DNA of 17,867 nucleotides from an uncultured Lachnospiraceae bacterium (GTDB lineage Bacteria; Bacillota; Clostridia; Lachnospirales; Lachnospiraceae): positions 1 through 17,867 of the forward strand of contig CAJUJR010000058.1 of NCBI GenBank assembly GCA_910586605.1. The letters are read 5' to 3'. Shown in pieces: positions 1 to 8,700 of the stretch; within the stretch, counting starts at the first letter, position 1, and the number at the start of each line of letters is the position of its first letter. The notes under the pieces were generated by a model. That model made no database searches. It saw nothing but the letters and a program-made list of their open reading frames with translations, and was not told the origin of the DNA. A program made the translations under genes and the position numbers.

Positions 1-16
1 CGCGTTGTTATCAATC

Positions 17-36
17 GTTGTAGCACTCGCTACAAC
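17..36. other. Short perfect hairpin downstream of the PHP gene
   Basis: GTTGTAGC and GCTACAAC form a perfect 8-bp inverted repeat around a 4-nt loop (ACTC). It lies about 90 nt past the stop of the minus-strand PHP gene. No U-run follows on either strand, so it is not a standard intrinsic terminator. It may belong to a repeat element or to a neighbouring gene outside the window. The rest of 1-126 holds no gene that I can support. Confidence 0.35.
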
Positions 37-70
37 TCATTCTTCCGCCTTGCAGCTGAAAATTTATTCT

Positions 71-107
71 GCGTAAAATTAATCGATATTTAGCCGCCGG
101 AGTAATA
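71..107. repeat. Half copy of a dispersed inverted-repeat element
   Basis: This stretch (GCGTAAA, then TCGATATTTAGCCGCCGG, then AGTAATA) matches one arm of the large inverted repeat at 17561-17639. It is nearly identical to the reverse complement of that copy's left arm: both share the GCGTAAA lead, the TCGAYATTTARCCGCCGGAGTAATA core and the spacing between them. No matching opposite arm is visible between positions 1 and 70, so only half the element is present, or the other half has decayed. It lies just downstream of the PHP gene on that gene's strand. Confidence 0.6.
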
Positions 108-126
108 GATAGTTTCTTGGGCGTGT

Positions 127-885
127 CTAGAACCCCATTTCTTCCAAAAGGGGCAGCCCAAATTCCCGGCAGAGGGAAATCCCAAGTTTCTCAGCGGAAG
201 TGTTAAGGAGTTGCTCCGGGGAATGGGCGTCAATACCAAGGATGGCTGAGTTTCCAACCTTTTTTGCAATAGATAAAAAGCGTTTTGAAGTATAATTCCG
301 ATGTGTCCACAAGCCAAGAAGGTTTATCTCAATCGGAATATTTTTTTCTTTTAAATAATTACATAGGCGTATCATATGTTTTTCGTAAATTTCATCCGGC
401 CCAGTGTAATTGATAAGGTCAGGATGTGCCAGATAGAGATATTTTCCGGTTTGCATGCCTTGGATGGTTAGGTTTACATAGTCTTGAAGAATTGTTTCAT
501 CTGAGTTTGGCGAGCCGGTATAGAACGAGTCAGATTCTGTCCCTAAAAAATGCTGTCCTAGTATCATGTAATCCAGGGGATAATTGGAAAAAAGTTTCTC
601 TTGTGCATCGTTTAGGGAGAGGTCATATTCGGCTTCAAAGCCGATATATATAGTGAGTTCTTTTTGGTACTCTTTTCTTAAGGATTCAAGGGAGTAAAAA
701 TAGCCGTCTAAATCTGCCGGAGCCATGCGGATTCCGGAAACATAGCCGTCTTGGAATGGCCAAGGGCAGTGGTCGGCAAATCCAAGGGTTTTTATGCCCG
801 CCCGGATGGCGGCTTCCACATATTCCCTGTCTTCTCCTTCTGCATGTTTACAGCGTGCGGTATGTGTATGGTAATTTGCTATCAT
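127..885 (-). CDS. PHP-domain phosphoesterase, histidinol-phosphatase (HisK/HisJ) type
   Basis: This 252-residue protein is a PHP-superfamily metal-dependent phosphoesterase. Such proteins hydrolyse phosphomonoesters; the best-known member of this subgroup removes phosphate from L-histidinol phosphate in histidine synthesis. Visible metal ligands are H6-x-H8, H14, D38-H39 (in FADHCPW), E84/E86 (in GFEAEYD), H112 (in GQHFL), H154 (in AHPDL), and D219-x-H221 (in GIDAHSPE). This is essentially the full PHP set, so it should be active. Length fits the family (about 250-280). The ATG at 885 is preceded by AGGAGG (892-897) with 6-nt spacing. It stands alone with no his genes nearby, so the true substrate is uncertain; a general or different phosphoesterase role is possible. 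It is divergent from uvrC. Confidence 0.85.
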   Translation of the reverse strand: MIANYHTHTARCKHAEGEDREYVEAAIRAGIKTLGFADHCPWPFQDGYVSGIRMAPADLDGYFYSLESLRKEYQKELTIYIGFEAEYDLSLNDAQEKLFSNYPLDYMILGQHFLGTESDSFYTGSPNSDETILQDYVNLTIQGMQTGKYLYLAHPDLINYTGPDEIYEKHMIRLCNYLKEKNIPIEINLLGLWTHRNYTSKRFLSIAKKVGNSAILGIDAHSPEQLLNTSAEKLGISLCREFGLPLLEEMGF

Positions 886-923
886 GTTTAGCCTCCTGGT
901 TAAATAGTATCAGTGTGTTCCTA

Positions 924-952
924 TTTACAGTTCTTTATGGAATTAGTATAAT
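924..952 (+). promoter_or_regulatory. Sigma-A promoter for the uvrC-mfd operon
   Basis: TTTACA (924-929), a 17-nt spacer and a perfect TATAAT (947-952) make a strong vegetative promoter match. Transcription would start near 959, giving a leader of about 160 nt before the uvrC GTG start. The leader contains the hairpin repeat at 1012-1065. This is the only convincing promoter seen ahead of the six-gene plus-strand block. Confidence 0.75.
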
Positions 953-1011
953 AAAGAAAGATATTAATTGCAATATTAATAGGAGAGAATAATGATTGCT
1001 ATACTGTGATA

Positions 1012-1065
1012 GTTACTATTTGCGGCTAATTTCAGATAAGTGGCAGGTTTGCCATGGATAGCAAC
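1012..1065 (+). repeat. GTTACTATT-type hairpin repeat in the uvrC leader
   Basis: The left arm GTTACTATTTGCGGC (1012-1026) pairs with GCCATGGATAGCAAC (1051-1065). This gives ten Watson-Crick pairs, three G-U pairs when read as plus-strand RNA, and two mismatches. The left arm and the following TAATTT match the copy at 10358-10413. A further degenerate arm-like sequence (ATGAATAGCAATTAGC) follows at 1081-1096. It lies wholly in the untranslated leader between promoter and ribosome binding site. Confidence 0.6.
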
Positions 1066-1118
1066 TGGTAAGTAGGTATCATGAATAGCAATTAGCAATG
1101 CACAGGGAGGAACAGATT

Positions 1119-2993
1119 GTGTTTGATATTGAAGAGGAGTTAAAAAAGCTTCCGGCAAAGCCTGGGGTTTACCTGATGCATGATAAAAAAGATGCGATTA
1201 TATATGTGGGGAAGGCAATCAGCCTGAAAAACCGCGTACGGCAGTATTTCCAGTCAAGCCGCCGCGTGACGCCAAAAATCCAGCAGATGATTTCCCATAT
1301 TGACCATTTTGAATATATTATTACCGATTCAGAGGTAGAGGCGCTTGTGCTGGAAAATAACCTGATAAAGGAATATATGCCAAAGTATAATACGATGCTG
1401 AAAGATGATAAGACGTATCCGTTTATCAGGGCAACTATTTACGAAGATTATCCAAGGCTGATTTATTGCAGGGAGCAAAAGCGTGATAAGTCTAAATATT
1501 TTGGGCCGTTTACAAGCCCGATGACTGCAAAAAATGCGATTGAGATGGCGCAGAAAATTTACCATGTCCGTATCTGTAACCGTGTCCTGCCACGGGATGA
1601 AGGGAAGGCAAGGCCCTGCCTAAATTATCATATTAAGCAGTGTGATGCGCCTTGCCAGGGCAACATTTCTAAAGAAGAATACCGGGAAAACTTTGATAAG
1701 GCATTAAAGCTTCTGGAAGGGGATTACCATGAGGTGATTCAGGTGCTGCAGGGGAAAATGGAAAAGGCGGCGCAGGATATGCGTTTTGAAGAGGCGGCAG
1801 AGTACCGTGATATGATTGAGAGCGTAAAAAAAGTAGAAATACGGCAAAAAATAACAGATTTTGGGGGTGTGGACAGGGATATTATTGCAGTCGCCTCCGC
1901 TATGCAAGAGGCGGTTGTACAGGTGTTTTTTGTCAGGGAAGGGAAACTGATTGGAAGAGACCATTTTCACCTAAATGGGGTAGAAGGCGATACAAATGAT
2001 GAAATTTTACAGTCATTTGTAAAACAGTTTTATGCAGGAACACCTTTTATTCCGCGCGAAGTCATGGTAGAATATGAGATACAGGATTCTAATCTGATTG
2101 AAGAATGGCTTACGCAGCGCAGAGGGAATAAAGTCAGCATCCTGGTGCCGAAAAAAGGGCAGAAAGAGCGGCTGATGGAGCTGGCGCATAAAAATGCAGC
2201 GTTAATCCTTACACAGGACAGTGAGAAGCTTCGGAAAGAGGAGGAGCGGACAGCAGGGGCAATGGAACAGATTTGCGGCTGGCTGGGGATTTCAGGCGTA
2301 ACAAGGATTGAATCATATGATATTTCCAATATTAATGGGTTTCAGTCTGTTGGTTCGATGGTTGTATTTGAAAACGGGAAACCGAAAAAGAGTGATTACC
2401 GCAAATTCCGGATCCAGACAGTTCAGGGACCGGATGATTACGCGAGTATGCAGGAGGTCCTGACAAGGCGTTTCCGTCATGGGCTAGAGGAGCGGCAGGA
2501 ACTTGGGGAGAAAGAGTGGGGGGATTCCCTGGGCAGTTTTACCCGTTTCCCTGATTTGATAATGATGGACGGAGGTAAGGGGCAGGTCCATATTGCAGAG
2601 CAGGTGTTAGAAAACCTTGGGCTTCCGATTCCAGTATGCGGTATGGTTAAGGATGACAAGCATAGGACAAGAGGGCTATATTTCCAGGATGGGGAACTGC
2701 CAATAGAGGTAAATAGTGAGGGATTCCATCTGATGACACGTATTCAGGATGAGGTCCATCGGTTTGCCATTGAATATCACCGTTCCCTGCGCAGTAAAGC
2801 ACAGGTTAAGTCGGTGTTAGATGATATCCCGGGAATTGGGCCGGCAAGAAGGAAGGCTTTAATGCGATATTTTAAATCGTTGGAAAAAATACGCCAGGCG
2901 TCTGTGGAAGAGCTGATGGAAGCAGATTCAATGAATGAAAAGGCGGCAAAAAGCGTGTATGGATTTTTCCGGCAGAAACCAGAAGGGAAATAA
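1119..2993 (+). CDS. uvrC: UvrC, excinuclease ABC subunit C
   Basis: UvrC makes both incisions around DNA lesions marked by UvrA and UvrB in nucleotide excision repair. The N-terminal GIY-YIG nuclease is clear (GVY at 16-18, YVG at 29-31, then KA). The Cys-containing linker CLNYHIKQCDAPC follows, then a UVR/UvrB-binding motif around 205-240. The RNase H-like 5' nuclease has D401 (YDISN), D484 (MMDGGKGQ) and H547 (DEVHRF). A C-terminal helix-hairpin-helix follows (DDIPGIGPARR from 568). Length, 624 residues, is normal. I chose the GTG at 1119 because GGGAGG (1105-1110) sits 8 nt upstream and the product begins FDIEEELKKLP as in homologues. The in-frame ATG at 1098 lies upstream of that site. 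First gene of the operon; hprK follows after 32 bp. Confidence 0.97.
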   Translation: MFDIEEELKKLPAKPGVYLMHDKKDAIIYVGKAISLKNRVRQYFQSSRRVTPKIQQMISHIDHFEYIITDSEVEALVLENNLIKEYMPKYNTMLKDDKTYPFIRATIYEDYPRLIYCREQKRDKSKYFGPFTSPMTAKNAIEMAQKIYHVRICNRVLPRDEGKARPCLNYHIKQCDAPCQGNISKEEYRENFDKALKLLEGDYHEVIQVLQGKMEKAAQDMRFEEAAEYRDMIESVKKVEIRQKITDFGGVDRDIIAVASAMQEAVVQVFFVREGKLIGRDHFHLNGVEGDTNDEILQSFVKQFYAGTPFIPREVMVEYEIQDSNLIEEWLTQRRGNKVSILVPKKGQKERLMELAHKNAALILTQDSEKLRKEEERTAGAMEQICGWLGISGVTRIESYDISNINGFQSVGSMVVFENGKPKKSDYRKFRIQTVQGPDDYASMQEVLTRRFRHGLEERQELGEKEWGDSLGSFTRFPDLIMMDGGKGQVHIAEQVLENLGLPIPVCGMVKDDKHRTRGLYFQDGELPIEVNSEGFHLMTRIQDEVHRFAIEYHRSLRSKAQVKSVLDDIPGIGPARRKALMRYFKSLEKIRQASVEELMEADSMNEKAAKSVYGFFRQKPEGK

Positions 2994-3025
2994 AGGGAAA
3001 ACTATATTTTATATGGAGGTTGAAC

Positions 3026-3985
3026 ATGCAAAGAGGAGAGTACAATGTATCGTTAAAGGATTTGATTGGGCAGTTTGGGCTGGAGAACTGTACGCCAGAG
3101 ATATCAGTGGAGAAAATACTGGTTACACAGACAGATGTAAACCGTCCTGCCTTACAGCTTGCAGGATATTTTGACTATTTTGATTCCAGCAGGATTCAGA
3201 TGATTGGGCATGTGGAGCACACATATATGCAGCAGAAAGGGATTGAGTATAGTGTGGCCATGATGGAGCGGATTATGGCGGGAAGTGAAGATACGCCGAG
3301 GCCGCCGTGCATTATTTTCTGCCGTGATATCTGGATTGAGGATAAATTTGTTGAATTGGCGGTAAAATATAATGTGCCGCTTCTTCGGACAGATAAAGAA
3401 ACTTCTTCTTTTATGGCAGTGTTAATTCGCTGGCTGAACGCTGAACTGGCTCCAAGGATTTCGGTGCATGGGGTTTTGGTGGATATTTATGGGGAAGGCG
3501 TATTGATTATGGGGGAAAGCGGAATCGGTAAGTCCGAGGTTGCCCTTGAGTTAATCCACCGTGGGCACCGTCTGGTTTCGGATGACGTCGTGGAGATTAA
3601 AAGGGTAAGCGATGCTTCGCTGATTGGTTCCGCGCCAGATATTACACGCCATTTCATTGAGCTGAGGGGAATTGGGATAATAAATGCTAAGGCTCTGTTT
3701 GGTGTGGAGAGTGTAAAAAATGAACAGGAAATTAATATGGTAATTAAGCTTGAGGAGTTTAATAAAGACCAGAATTATGACCGTATGGGGCTGGATGAGC
3801 AATATATCGAATTTTTGGGTAATAAGATAGTGTGCCATTCCGTGCCAATCCGGCCAGGACGTAACCTGGCAGTAATATGTGAGTCGGCGGCTGTCAACCA
3901 TAGGCAGAAAAAGATGGGATATAATGCGGCCCTGGAATTATATAACCGTGTTACTAGCAACCTTACAGGGAATAAGGGTGAGTAA
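3026..3985 (+). CDS. hprK: HPr kinase/phosphorylase
   Basis: This bifunctional enzyme phosphorylates and dephosphorylates Ser46 of HPr, linking sugar uptake through the PTS to carbon catabolite control. It has 319 residues, the normal length. Visible signatures are H148, Walker A G163-E-S-G-I-G-K-S170 followed by E171, D186-D187, and the family signature with E212 (ELRGIGIINAKALFG). These positions sit eight residues beyond the B. subtilis equivalents (H140, K161, D179, E204), so the active site is complete. The ATG at 3026 has GGAGG (3015-3019) with 6-nt spacing. An in-frame TTG at 3020 touches that site and is rejected. It lies between uvrC and an HD-GYP-like gene rather than next to an lgt-type gene as in Bacillus. 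Confidence 0.97.
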   Translation: MQRGEYNVSLKDLIGQFGLENCTPEISVEKILVTQTDVNRPALQLAGYFDYFDSSRIQMIGHVEHTYMQQKGIEYSVAMMERIMAGSEDTPRPPCIIFCRDIWIEDKFVELAVKYNVPLLRTDKETSSFMAVLIRWLNAELAPRISVHGVLVDIYGEGVLIMGESGIGKSEVALELIHRGHRLVSDDVVEIKRVSDASLIGSAPDITRHFIELRGIGIINAKALFGVESVKNEQEINMVIKLEEFNKDQNYDRMGLDEQYIEFLGNKIVCHSVPIRPGRNLAVICESAAVNHRQKKMGYNAALELYNRVTSNLTGNKGE

Positions 3986-4015
3986 GCACAATCCTGAAGC
4001 AGGAAGGAGAAAAGG

Positions 4016-5164
4016 ATGATATTTTTAAAAGCAGATGATTTAAAAACCGGTATGAGACTGGCGAAACCAATCTATAATAAAAATGGGGTTATGCTTTATG
4101 AGCGCAATTCCAGGCTGACAAGCCAGGGGATTGTCAGTATCCACAATTTTGGGTTGATTGGAGTTTATATTTTGGAGCCTGCAGAGCCAGTTCCCCCTAT
4201 GAGTGAGGAAGATATTGAATTTGAGCGTTTTCAGGCTATGTCGGTATTTTCCATAAAGGAAATTTTGGATGCTGTTTCTAAGCAAGCAGAGCCGAAGAAT
4301 ATGTACCCATTTGCTAACCAAGTCATTAAACAATATGGGACGCTCCATCATAAGATTAATTTTGTCCAAAATTTGAGGAGCGCAGAGGATGCTGTCTATA
4401 AACACGCTTTAAATACAGCGATTTTATGTGCGTTGATTTCCAAAAGGGTAAACCTGGAATTTAAAAAGCAGCTTGATGTCGTAGTGGCTGGAATCCTTTA
4501 TGATATAGGAAATCTTCTTGTGCCAATTACATTGAGGAAGATGAAGGCGTCAGAGATGGATGATGAGGCAAAGAATAAAATGTATACATACCACTTTGCA
4601 GGATATCAGCTCCTGAATAAATTTTATGACCTTGACCCAAATGTAAGGCGGACTGCTACCCTCGCCTGCAAGGAGCTGTACCGGCTTAGTGGGGATGAAA
4701 TGGCGCAGGAACTGGCGGACCTTAAAATCCAGGAAGTGGAGATATTAAAGGTAGCTGCCGTATTTGATAATATGACAGCGATGAAGTATGAAGAAGAGCC
4801 GCTTTCTGAAATCACAGCCCTCCGTTACCTACAAGATGAAGAAAATGGGTTTGACCAGGGCATTGTAAGAGGGCTGGTGGACAGTATTAATATCCTTTCA
4901 CCAGGCACTTGCGTTGAATTGAGCAATGGCGACCGTGGGCTTGTGATTGCAGAAGGACCAATCAATGTCTTGCAGCCATTTGTACTGTCCTTTAAGGATA
5001 ATCAGGTGATAAACCTGTCTGATGAAAGGGCGGCTGAGGGGATTCAGGTTGCAGATATTATGAAAACAATGGATAACCGGCATGTGCTTGACCCAGATAT
5101 GTTGAAAAACTATCAAGGGGAAGAGGTAGCAATGGGGCACAGAAGTAATAAAAAACATTTTTAG
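4016..5164 (+). CDS. Degenerate HD-GYP domain protein, probably not catalytic
   Basis: This 382-residue soluble protein has the layout of an HD-GYP c-di-GMP phosphodiesterase. The N-terminal module (about 1-55, with DLKTGMRLAKPIY) is the one that often precedes HD-GYP domains, and an HD fold follows at about 120-270. H130 (YKHALN) is kept, but the HD pair has become Y162-D163 (LYDIGN where LHDIGK is usual). H193 (YHFAGYQLL) is kept. The HHE-DG-GYP stretch is replaced by ACKELYRLSGDE at 217-228. The later DVFDALT motif reads A248-V-F-D-N-M-T254. Loss of these metal ligands argues against phosphodiesterase activity; a sensory or scaffold role is inferred. Start has AGGAAGGAG upstream. It follows hprK by 30 bp, and pth comes 48 bp later, so it is probably cotranscribed. 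Confidence 0.75.
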   Translation: MIFLKADDLKTGMRLAKPIYNKNGVMLYERNSRLTSQGIVSIHNFGLIGVYILEPAEPVPPMSEEDIEFERFQAMSVFSIKEILDAVSKQAEPKNMYPFANQVIKQYGTLHHKINFVQNLRSAEDAVYKHALNTAILCALISKRVNLEFKKQLDVVVAGILYDIGNLLVPITLRKMKASEMDDEAKNKMYTYHFAGYQLLNKFYDLDPNVRRTATLACKELYRLSGDEMAQELADLKIQEVEILKVAAVFDNMTAMKYEEEPLSEITALRYLQDEENGFDQGIVRGLVDSINILSPGTCVELSNGDRGLVIAEGPINVLQPFVLSFKDNQVINLSDERAAEGIQVADIMKTMDNRHVLDPDMLKNYQGEEVAMGHRSNKKHF

Positions 5165-5212
5165 GGAGCGTTAATTCGGGCGTTATGCGGCTTCCTGGAA
5201 ACGGAGATTAAT

Positions 5213-5773
5213 ATGTATATTATTGTCGGCCTTGGGAATCCAGAACGGAAATATGATGGAACAAGGCATAATATTGGCTTTTCTGCAATTACAGCACTGG
5301 CTGATGCAAACCGCATTTCTATAGATACAAAAAAGCATAAAGCATTGATTGGGAAAGGTGCAATTGCAGGGCAGAAGGTAATTTTGGCGGAACCGCTCAC
5401 TTATATGAACTTGAGTGGGGAAAGTGTGCGTGAATTGGTGGATTATTATAAAATTAACCCATCAGAGGAACTAATTGTGATATATGATGATATTAATTTA
5501 GAACCTGGCAGGCTTCGGATTCGTGCAAAGGGAAGCGCGGGAGGCCATAATGGGATTAAAAATATTATTTCGCATCTGGGAAGCCAGGATTTTTCAAGAA
5601 TCCGGATTGGCGTTGGCGAAAAGCCGCCTGGATGGGACTTGGCTGATTATGTACTGAGCAGGTTCCCCAAAAAGGAAGAACCAGTAATCAGGGAGGTTTT
5701 GGAAAAGGCGGCAGATGCCTGCAGCATAATTATGACGCAGGGCATCAATGCTGCAATGAATCAATATAATTAA
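5213..5773 (+). CDS. pth: Peptidyl-tRNA hydrolase
   Basis: Pth cleaves peptidyl-tRNA released from stalled or aborted ribosomes, returning the tRNA for reuse. The 186-residue product has the full family set: N9 (VGLGNP), catalytic H19 (TRHNIGF), N66 (LTYMNLSG), D92-D93 (IYDDINL) and N113 (GSAGGHNG). Length matches bacterial Pth (about 185-195). The ATG at 5213 is preceded by CGGAG with 6-nt spacing. pth directly before mfd, here with 15 bp between, is a common Firmicutes arrangement, which supports a shared transcript. Confidence 0.97.
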   Translation: MYIIVGLGNPERKYDGTRHNIGFSAITALADANRISIDTKKHKALIGKGAIAGQKVILAEPLTYMNLSGESVRELVDYYKINPSEELIVIYDDINLEPGRLRIRAKGSAGGHNGIKNIISHLGSQDFSRIRIGVGEKPPGWDLADYVLSRFPKKEEPVIREVLEKAADACSIIMTQGINAAMNQYN

Positions 5774-5788
5774 AGGAATGGTAGAAAC

Positions 5789-8700
5789 GTGGAAACATTA
5801 TTAGCGCCGTTGCAGGAAATCAATGCATATAACAGTGTCAGGGAGTGTATAGGGAAGGGGAAGTTTCCCCTTCATGTTTCAGGTTGTATGGATTCGCAGA
5901 GAACACATTTTATCTATGGGCTATCTCAGGGGACTGCATGGAAAGTAATTGTGACGCAGAATGAGATAAAGGCACGGGAGCTGATCGAAGAATATCGCAT
6001 GTTTGACAGGGAAACACTTTATTTCCCGACAAAAGATGTGATTTTTTACAGTGCAGATGTACATGGGAGTGCAATTACCGTAGAACGCCTGAAGGTGGTT
6101 GAGGCGCTTCTTACAAAAAAAGAAGGGACGGTAATTACAACAATGGATGCCGGGATGGAAAACTTACCGGCATTATCTGTTTATGAGAAAGCTTTTTGTG
6201 AAGTGGCAGAAGGCGATACCGTTGATTTGGAGCAGATGAGCGTCCATTTGTGCGATATGGGTTATAGACGCCAAGAACAGGTTGAAGCTCCAGGCGATTT
6301 TTCTATACGCGGTGGGATTTTGGATTTATTTCCAATCACATCAGGCTGCCCATACCGGATTGAACTCTGGGGGGATGAAGTTGATACAGTGCGTTCTTTT
6401 GATGTGGAAAGCCAGCGTTCTATTGAGCGGGTAGAACGGCTGACAATCTTCCCGGCGTCAGAATTTATTGCAACGCAGAATGAAATCCACGAAGCTTTCC
6501 AGGAGATGAAAGCAGACCAGAAAAAACTTGTAGAACGTTTCCGCAAGGAAAAGAACCATGAGGGGATTAACAGGATAAATGAAACAATTTCGCTTTTAAA
6601 GGAAGAGTTTGAAGTATATGGGAGCCGTATGGGGCTGGATGGGTATCTTCCTTATTTTTCTGTGCAGACTGGTTCGCTGTTTGACTATTTTGATAGCCAG
6701 GATACCGTATTTTTTGTAGATGAGCCAGTGCGCTGCCTGGAGAAGATGAAAGTTGTTGAGGATGAATTCCGTGAAAGCATGGAAGGGAGGCTGGAAAAGG
6801 GATATATCCTTCCAAAGCAGATGGAGGTGCTGTATCCAGCAGAAGCAGTCAATGCAATGCTGCAAGGTAGGAAATCGGTTTACTTAACAATACTTGATAC
6901 GCTGCCAAAGCAAATTACTGCAAAAGAGGCTTATAATTTGCAAATCCAGCCAGTTGGTTCTTATAATAAGCATTTTGAATTGCTTATAGAAGATATAAAA
7001 AAATGGAGGAAAAATGGTTTTAGCATCCTCCTGCTTTCTGGTTCACGAACCAGGGCTGAGCGGCTCGCGAAGGACTTAAATGAATACGAAGTGCCGGCAT
7101 TTTATCGGGAAAAACCAGATACTAAGCTTACAGCAGGGCAGGTAATGGCTTCCTATGGTTTCCTGCATAAAGGGTTTGCATATGCTACGGCTAAATTTGT
7201 CGTTGTAACAGAAGGTGATATTTTTGGTGCGAAGGCAAGGGCAAGGAAAAGCAGGCAGAAAAAATATTCTGGGAAGTCGATTCAGAGTTTTAATGAGCTT
7301 AGCGTAGGCGATTATGTGGTACATGAGGACCATGGGCTTGGGGTTTACCGTGGGATTGAGAAAATCCGGGTAGATATGGTTACAAAGGATTATATCAAAA
7401 TCGAATATGGAGATGGGGGGAATTTGTATGTTCCTGTTTCTGGGCTGGATGTCCTGCAGAAATACGCCAGACAGGATGCAAGGAAGCCGAAACTGCATAA
7501 ATTAAATTCCCTAGACTGGAAAAAAACGAAATCCAAGGTGAAGGGAGCTGTGCAGGAGATTGCAAAGGAGCTGGTACTTTTATATGCTAAAAGACAGCAG
7601 CTCCAGGGTTTCCAGTTTAGTGAGGATACCGTCTGGCAGAAAGAGTTTGAAGAACTTTTCCCATTTGAAGAGACGCAAGACCAGCTTCGGGCGATTGAGG
7701 AGACAAAGCGTGACATGGAAAGCAACAAAATTATGGATCGGCTTATCTGTGGCGATGTAGGTTATGGGAAGACGGAGATTGCAATCCGGGCTGCGTTTAA
7801 GGCGGTAAATGATGGGAAACAGGCTGCATTCCTGGTGCCGACAACAATTTTGGCACAACAGCATTACAATACCCTAATGGAGCGCCTGGGAGATTTTCCG
7901 GTTACAGTAGAAATGATGTCACGTTTCCGGACTTCGGCACAACAGAAAAAAACGATTGAAAAGTTAAAAAAGGGGCAGGTTGATATTGTGGTGGGAACAC
8001 ACAGGCTGCTTTCTAAAGATGTGGAATTCAAAAACTTAGGGCTTTTAGTTGTGGATGAAGAACAGCGTTTTGGCGTTACCCATAAAGAGAAAATAAAGCA
8101 GATGAAGGGCAATGTAGATGTCTTGACACTGAGTGCAACGCCAATTCCGCGTACTCTCCATATGAGCCTGATTGGTATCAGGGATATGAGCGTCCTAGAA
8201 GAACCTCCTGTAGACCGCCTTCCGATTCAGACGTTTGTTATGGAGCACAATAGTGAGGTAATCCGTGAAGCGGTAAACCGTGAACTTGCAAGAGGCGGCC
8301 AGGTTTATTATGTTTATAACAGGGTAAACCATATTGATGAGGTAGCGGCGGAGATTTCTAAGTTGGTTCCAGATGCAAATGTAGAATTTGCGCATGGGCA
8401 GATGAAAGAACGGGAATTGGAAAATATCATGATGGCCTTTATCAGTGGTGAGATTGACGTTTTAGTAGCAACTACGATTATTGAGACAGGGTTGGACATT
8501 TCCAATGTAAATACAATTATTATAGATAATGCTGACCAGATGGGCCTTTCACAGCTTTATCAGCTTAGGGGGCGGGTAGGACGTTCTAACCGCACTTCTT
8601 TTGCCTTTTTGATGTATAAAAGGAATAAAATGCTCAAGGAAATTGCGGAAAAAAGGCTGGCAGCAATCCGTGAATATACAGAGCTTGGTTCAGGAATTAA

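Noticed and set aside
1098..1118. Upstream ATG start for uvrC
   Set aside because: The ribosome binding site GGGAGG lies after this ATG and is well spaced for the GTG at 1119; the extra residues are not typical of UvrC.
3020..3025. TTG start for hprK
   Set aside because: It directly abuts the GGAGG site with no spacing; the ATG at 3026 is properly spaced.
4040..4405. 121-codon minus-strand open frame opposite the HD-GYP-like gene
   Set aside because: It is fully antisense to a well-supported gene, has no ribosome site, and has low-complexity composition typical of shadow frames.
7076..7498. 140-codon minus-strand open frame opposite mfd
   Set aside because: It is antisense to the conserved Mfd coding region and matches no family I know; a shadow frame.
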